Source: Bacilli bacterium
GTDB lineage: Bacteria > Bacillota_I > Bacilli_A > RFN20 > CAG-826
Direction: 5' to 3'
NCBI GenBank assembly: GCA_017618495.1
Contig: JAFZUD010000177.1
Span: 1-10,444, forward strand
DNA length: 10,444 nucleotides
The notes under the pieces were generated by a model. The model had not been told where the DNA came from. It did not search any database and worked only from the letters and a program-made list of their open reading frames with translations. Made by a program: the position numbers and the translations under genes. Positions 5,940 through 10,444 of this stretch are shown here, piece after piece (positions within the stretch are counted from its first letter, which is position 1; each line of letters begins with the position of its first letter).

Positions 5940-7298
5940 ATGCAGATTTTTACGACCATAATCGTCATGATTGTCATGCTCGGGATTCTTATCTCAACCC
6001 ACGAGCTTGGACATTTAGCGGTGGCAAAGGCCTATAACGTCTATTGCCTTGAATACTCAATCGGCATCGGTCCTGCCATCTTTAGGCATAAGAAAAAAGA
6101 TGGGGAGACCACTTTTGCCATACGCGCCATCCCTCTTGGCGGTTACGTCTCCATGTATGGAGAAGGACTTGAACTTCCAGAAGGCCAAGTCATACCAAGA
6201 GAACGTTCGATCGAAGGAATCAAGTGGTGGAAGAGATGCCTTGTCTTCGTTGCCGGCATCAGCGTTAATCTTATGACCGCTTTGCTTTTCTGCTTCGTTT
6301 ACACGACTTGTTTCCCGAATTATTACACCTGCTCATATTTCGATACCGGTTTCAATAAGAACGCCATGGTTGTCGAAGGCGATCCTACCGCCCGCGCATA
6401 TTGTTTCTGGACGACCGGTGAGATCAACGGCGAAATCCTTGAATACGATTTCGATCGTCTCTATGCCCCGGAAATCGCTTATGACGATAACAACAACCAG
6501 ATGGGCTACATCATTGACTGCGATACGAAGATCATCAATGGTGATGGCGAAGAAACTTATGTCGCCGTCTTCAATCTGACAAGCGTCATCAATGAAAACG
6601 ATGTTTTCACCAACACCACATTCTACAAACCTAAAGCAGGTTATTTTGCCGACGCGATTCAAAAAGAACTCCATCTCGACGCCAAACCAGATATCGCTTT
6701 AGGCGCATACACTCCAAGGGCTGGAGACACCATCGTCATGAGCCCAACCTTCCTTAAAGCCTCGAATGTAGAAAGAGGACCAACCGTCCAAGAGTTCTTA
6801 GCGACCAAAGATGAATCCAAACAGGTCACCATCATCGTAGATGAGAATGGCGTTCTCAAATCCGAGACGGCTTCGATCAAAGTCCATTGCCATCAGTATT
6901 GGGCTCCTTTCGGTCAGAGGCTCGCTAACGGATGCTCCCAGTTCAAATACCTCTTTAGCGCCATCGGCGAAGGACTTAAGTATCTCTTCAGCGGACACCT
7001 TGAGAATGTCGGCTCAATCGTTGCAGCCGGCGGTCAGGTCATGAACATCTCTAATGAGATCGGCTGGATTCAGACCTTCTTCTTCTATGGCGGATTCCTT
7101 GCCCTCAACTTAGCTATCTTCAACCTTCTCCCATTCCCTGGTCTTGATGGATATCAGCTTTTGGTTGTCTTAGTCGAGACCGCTTTCCATAAGAAGATTC
7201 CAGAAAAGGTCAAGAATGCCATCTCCCTTGTTGGCGTCATCCTCCTTTTCGGATTCTCATTCTTCATCGTGTTCCGCGATATCGTAGGGCTTTTCTAA
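5940..7298 (+). CDS. rseP: Site-2 (RseP/RasP-type) intramembrane zinc metalloprotease
   Basis: Membrane protease of the M50 family that cuts anti-sigma factors and other single-span proteins within the membrane. The product has 452 residues, somewhat longer than Bacillus RasP (about 420). HELGH at residues 21-25 in the first membrane segment gives two zinc ligands and the catalytic glutamate. IPLGGYVSMYGE follows, then membrane segment 2 (about 101-121). The extracytoplasmic part spans about 122-345; it carries a weak PDZ-like piece (about 250-315, with AGDTI at 261-265), preceded by about 125 residues I cannot assign. The third segment has NLLPFPGLDG at 395-404, in which Asp403 is the third zinc ligand, and the fourth ends the protein. 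Six cysteines (124, 131, 155, 194, 317, 332) lie in the extracytoplasmic part. The context between dxr and polC is the usual one. Its substrate is not identifiable here. Confidence 0.95.
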   Translation: MQIFTTIIVMIVMLGILISTHELGHLAVAKAYNVYCLEYSIGIGPAIFRHKKKDGETTFAIRAIPLGGYVSMYGEGLELPEGQVIPRERSIEGIKWWKRCLVFVAGISVNLMTALLFCFVYTTCFPNYYTCSYFDTGFNKNAMVVEGDPTARAYCFWTTGEINGEILEYDFDRLYAPEIAYDDNNNQMGYIIDCDTKIINGDGEETYVAVFNLTSVINENDVFTNTTFYKPKAGYFADAIQKELHLDAKPDIALGAYTPRAGDTIVMSPTFLKASNVERGPTVQEFLATKDESKQVTIIVDENGVLKSETASIKVHCHQYWAPFGQRLANGCSQFKYLFSAIGEGLKYLFSGHLENVGSIVAAGGQVMNISNEIGWIQTFFFYGGFLALNLAIFNLLPFPGLDGYQLLVVLVETAFHKKIPEKVKNAISLVGVILLFGFSFFIVFRDIVGLF

Positions 7299-7299
7299 G

Positions 7300-10200
7300 A
7301 TGGATAAGACGCAGCCGAAAATCATCAGATTCCTCGAATCTTTAGGCCTCGAAGACGTTACCCGCTTCGGGATGGATTTCGAATTCGTCAGAAGCGACCC
7401 AAATAACAAAGGCGTTGTCCAGATGACGATCAGGAAAGAGACCCCATGGGACTACGCTCTTTTGAATGAGTTCTTAGATGCCCTTCAGAATGCGACCTAT
7501 GGCATGGACATCCGTTTTGTCTATGTCGAAGAGCCAGGGGAGAAAGATATTTCTGAACTCTTCTCCAACTTCTGTTTCGACAAATGCAGAATCGTTTCCG
7601 ATGTCTTCGTCAAATATCAGAATGGCCGTTATCTCACGAAGAACGACAAAGAGATCGCCAAGGCCGCTAAAGACTTCAATGCGCTTCTCAAATTCCTTTC
7701 CTATGGCATCAAGATCGAATGCGTTGATGGACTAGAAGAAGAGAAGCCTGAGCCAAAGATCGAAGAACAAAAAGAAGAACCAAAACCAGTCGAAGAGGAT
7801 TCTGAAGAAGAAATCGATGAGGAAGAGCCGGAAGAGGAAAAAGAAGAGGGTTTTGCCGACGAAAATCAAAATATTCCTGACGAATATGACGCTATAGCAG
7901 AAGACGAAGCCCGACACGAGGAAGAGCTTAGAGCCGCTTTCGCTCAATACAAAAAAGACGAAAGGATCATGGAGCAGCTCTCCCATAACATCCATTCGAA
8001 AGGCAACTACTATAGACTCGAGAACATAAAAGACATTTATGAGAACGTCGGTGGCAATTATGAAATCACCGGTTACGTTTTCGGATACGAAATGCGCACC
8101 ACAAGAAGAGGCCAGGCTATGGCCACCTTCGGACTTGGTGATGAAACAAGCGCGATCAACATCAGAGGTGTCGAAGACAAGGAAGTCTTATCTCCTGCCG
8201 TCCTTGCCTCGATTGGCAATGGTGCTCATTTAAGAGTCAGAGGCGCAATCAAAATCGAAGATAGGCCAGGACCAAATGAAGGTCTCTACCAGCTTTATCT
8301 CCATTCCTTTGATGTGCTTCCTCCAAAACCGCTTCGTGAGGATCCTTGCGAAGAGAAACGCGTCGAGCTCCACGCCCATACGAAGATGAGCGCGATGGAT
8401 GGCCTTGCCGAAGCAAAGGATTACGTCAAACTCGCCCACCATATGGGCATGAAAGCGGTGGCCATCACCGACCACGGCGTCATCCAATCCTTCCCGGAAG
8501 CCGAAGGAGCCTGCTTAGACATCAATAGCAAAATCACCGACCCTGAGAACAAATTCAAAGTCCTCTACGGCGTTGAGTTATACGCCTTCAAAAAGCCTCG
8601 TTATGGCTGGAACTTTGTCGACACGCCTCTTTCCAAAGGAAAGTACTGCGTCTTCGATTTTGAGACCACGGGCCTTTCTTCCAAATACGACAGAATCACC
8701 GAATTCGGCGCCGTTTTAGTCGTCGATGGTCTTGTAACCGAAAGAAAAGATTTCTTCGTCAACGCCGGCGTTCATATTCCTGAATACATTCAGAGGAAGA
8801 CTCACATCACCGATGAGATGATCAAAGACGGCCTTACCGAAAAAGAAGCCGCTCTCGAAATCGAGAAGTTCGCTGAAGGCTGCATCCTCGTCTCTCATAA
8901 CGCTCAATTCGACGTTGGTTTCCTTAATGCCCTTCGCCTTAGAGTCGGCCTTCCAAAAGACAAACATCCAGTCATCGATACTTTAGCTTTATCTCACTAT
9001 CTCTTCCCGGGAGCCGCTAAGCATAACTTAGGCGCTTTGTCCCGCAACTTGAAATTAGACGTCTACGATGACGAAAAGGCTCACCGCGCTGACTTCGACG
9101 CCGAAGCCTTAAACTCGGTTTGGCAGTCCATCATCCCGATGCTTGAGAAGAACGGATGCCGTACTCACAGAGATCTCAAAGACCTCGTGTGCGCCGACAA
9201 GAAGATGTACAAGCACACCTATACCGAACACGTTATCGCCATCGCTAAGAACCAAGAGGGCATCAAAGCCTTATATCGTTTGGTCAGCCATAGCGAAACC
9301 AAATACATGACTCTCAACTCCGTTCCGAAGATCTCTTACGACGAGATTGCCGAAGAACGTGAGAATCTCCTTCTTGGCAGCGCCTGCTTCAATGGCTCTG
9401 TCTTCCAAAACGCCATGCTCAAGAGCGATGAGGAACTTGAGGAAGCCATGAGCTTCTTTGATTACATCGAAGTCCAGCCTCGTGAGAACTATTCTTGGCT
9501 CATTAACGACCACCAGCTTGATGATGGGAGGCTTCTCGACATCCTTAAGAACATCGTTTCTACAGCAGATAAGATTGGCAAGCCAGTCTGCGCTACAGGC
9601 GATTGCCATTACCTCAACCCAGAAGACAAAGTCTCCCGTGACGTTTTCGTCTGCGCCAAAGCCATCGGCGGAGTCAACCATCCTCTTTGGACTTGGTCTC
9701 GTGAAAGTGGAAGAGAAACCTACGAGAATCCGGATCAGCATTTCAGAACCACAAAAGAGATGCTCGATGAGTTCACTGAATGGTTAGGGGAAGAGAAGGC
9801 AAAAGAGATCGTCGTCACGAACACAAACAAGATCGCTGACCAAGTCGAACCGGTCGAAATCTTGAAGACAAGACTATACACACCAGATGCAAACCTCCCT
9901 GGCTCAAAAGAGAAATTAGAGGAGATTTGCTGGGAAAATTTGAAAAATAGATACGGAATTGAGAAGGATATCGAATATCCTGAAGGAAGTCCGCAGGCAA
10001 TCATCAAAGACCGTTTAGAAAAGGAGCTTAACGGTATTATCGGTAATGGTTATGCCGTTACCTATTACATCGCCCACCTCCTTGTTAAGAAGGCTGCGGA
10101 TGACGGCTTCTTCGTTGGGAGCCGTGGTTCCGTCGGTTCGTCTTTTGCCGCCACGATGGCGGACATCACCGAGGTCAACCCTCTTGCCCCTCACTACGTG

Positions 10201-10444
10201 TGCCCACACTGCAAACACATCGAATGGGCTGAAGACAAACTCCTTAAGAGTGCTTATGACCTTCAAGCCAAGAAGTGCCCAGAATGCGGTGAGCCAATGA
10301 TCACCGCGGGTCAATCTATCCCGTTCCAGGTCTTCTTAGGCTTCCATGCTGAAAAGGTTCCAGATATCGACCTTAACTTCGACGCTGATTACCAGGCTAG
10401 AGCCCACGCCTACACCCGTGAGCTTCTTTCGACACCAGAAGAGA
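7300..10444 (+). CDS. polC: DNA polymerase III alpha subunit, PolC type (3' end outside window)
   Basis: Replicative DNA polymerase with built-in proofreading. The frame is open from the ATG at 7300 to the window end, so 1048 residues are visible of about 1400-1450 usual; the rest of the palm, fingers and C-terminal domains are missing. Order: an N-terminal domain (1-145), a Glu-rich linker (about 146-215), an OB fold (about 253-345), and the PHP domain starting VELHAHTKMSAMDGL (His358, His360) with ITDHG (Asp391). The exonuclease is inserted in the PHP domain: FDFETTG (Asp453, Glu455), HNAQFD (Asp538), and HRADFD (His595, Asp600), the DEDDh set. PHP resumes with ATGDCHYL (His770). The polymerase part has GSRGSVGSS (940-948), a CPHC...CPEC zinc motif (968-996) and PDIDLNF (1021-1027) with catalytic Asp1022 and Asp1024. 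The start is one base after the rseP stop, with only a weak AGGG upstream. Confidence 0.98.
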   Translation, partial: MDKTQPKIIRFLESLGLEDVTRFGMDFEFVRSDPNNKGVVQMTIRKETPWDYALLNEFLDALQNATYGMDIRFVYVEEPGEKDISELFSNFCFDKCRIVSDVFVKYQNGRYLTKNDKEIAKAAKDFNALLKFLSYGIKIECVDGLEEEKPEPKIEEQKEEPKPVEEDSEEEIDEEEPEEEKEEGFADENQNIPDEYDAIAEDEARHEEELRAAFAQYKKDERIMEQLSHNIHSKGNYYRLENIKDIYENVGGNYEITGYVFGYEMRTTRRGQAMATFGLGDETSAINIRGVEDKEVLSPAVLASIGNGAHLRVRGAIKIEDRPGPNEGLYQLYLHSFDVLPPKPLREDPCEEKRVELHAHTKMSAMDGLAEAKDYVKLAHHMGMKAVAITDHGVIQSFPEAEGACLDINSKITDPENKFKVLYGVELYAFKKPRYGWNFVDTPLSKGKYCVFDFETTGLSSKYDRITEFGAVLVVDGLVTERKDFFVNAGVHIPEYIQRKTHITDEMIKDGLTEKEAALEIEKFAEGCILVSHNAQFDVGFLNALRLRVGLPKDKHPVIDTLALSHYLFPGAAKHNLGALSRNLKLDVYDDEKAHRADFDAEALNSVWQSIIPMLEKNGCRTHRDLKDLVCADKKMYKHTYTEHVIAIAKNQEGIKALYRLVSHSETKYMTLNSVPKISYDEIAEERENLLLGSACFNGSVFQNAMLKSDEELEEAMSFFDYIEVQPRENYSWLINDHQLDDGRLLDILKNIVSTADKIGKPVCATGDCHYLNPEDKVSRDVFVCAKAIGGVNHPLWTWSRESGRETYENPDQHFRTTKEMLDEFTEWLGEEKAKEIVVTNTNKIADQVEPVEILKTRLYTPDANLPGSKEKLEEICWENLKNRYGIEKDIEYPEGSPQAIIKDRLEKELNGIIGNGYAVTYYIAHLLVKKAADDGFFVGSRGSVGSSFAATMADITEVNPLAPHYVCPHCKHIEWAEDKLLKSAYDLQAKKCPECGEPMITAGQSIPFQVFLGFHAEKVPDIDLNFDADYQARAHAYTRELLSTPEE

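Noticed and set aside
7732..7995. Minus-strand reading frame with a Phe/Leu-rich product resembling a membrane protein
   Set aside because: It is the complement of the Glu-rich linker of polC (GAA/GAG read backwards as TTC/CTC), with no ribosome binding site or independent support.
9271..9741. Long minus-strand open frame inside polC
   Set aside because: It is a shadow of the strong plus-strand codon bias. The plus strand encodes a fully conserved PolC segment.
9965..9981. Inverted repeat AGGATAT-CGA-ATATCCT in polC
   Set aside because: Only seven base pairs in coding sequence with no T run. It is within chance expectation for a window this size.

Overview
The window is a housekeeping segment of a bacterial chromosome. 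The gene order is tsf (3' part) - pyrH - frr - [one gene on the opposite strand] - uppS - cdsA - dxr - rseP - polC (5' part). This is the translation / isoprenoid / envelope / replication cluster well known from Bacillota. PolC, the polymerase III alpha subunit with an exonuclease inside its PHP domain, is typical of Bacillota and Mollicutes-like relatives. TGA acts as a stop (ends of frr and dxr), so the standard code applies and this is not a Mycoplasma-type code. Base composition is moderate, with many C-ending codons. My inference is an uncultured, possibly host-associated member of the Bacilli side of Bacillota. The window contains no rRNA and no other marker that would place it more precisely.

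Layout. Positions 1-512 hold the end of EF-Ts, closed by a strong intrinsic terminator. Positions 599-1885 form a pyrH-frr unit (UMP kinase and ribosome recycling factor) with its own promoter. It ends at a terminator shaped to work in both directions, because the next gene converges on it. Positions 1943-2836 (minus strand) encode a membrane-anchored BspA-type leucine-rich-repeat protein. It is the only accessory gene here and interrupts the frr-uppS neighbourhood. A 133-bp divergent intergenic region (2837-2969) carries two promoters facing apart with a near-perfect inverted repeat between them. From 2970 a tight operon runs to the window end: uppS, cdsA, dxr, rseP and polC, with junctions from an 8-nt overlap to a 3-nt gap.

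Function. dxr supplies MEP-pathway isoprenoid precursors and uppS elongates them to undecaprenyl diphosphate, the lipid carrier for wall synthesis. cdsA makes CDP-diacylglycerol for phospholipids, rseP is the intramembrane protease of envelope regulation, and polC is the replicative polymerase. The same operon therefore serves envelope growth and replication.

Most notable signals. (1) All three genes that begin a transcription unit (pyrH, the LRR gene, uppS) have a good -10 box only 8-10 nt before the ATG and no Shine-Dalgarno sequence, whereas most internal genes (frr, cdsA, rseP) have strong ones; this suggests leaderless mRNAs for operon-first genes. (2) There is a perfect 22-bp palindrome inside the LRR gene. 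(3) There is an inverted repeat in the divergent promoter region. (4) RseP has an enlarged, cysteine-bearing extracytoplasmic region. I see no defence system, mobile element, CRISPR array or RNA gene.
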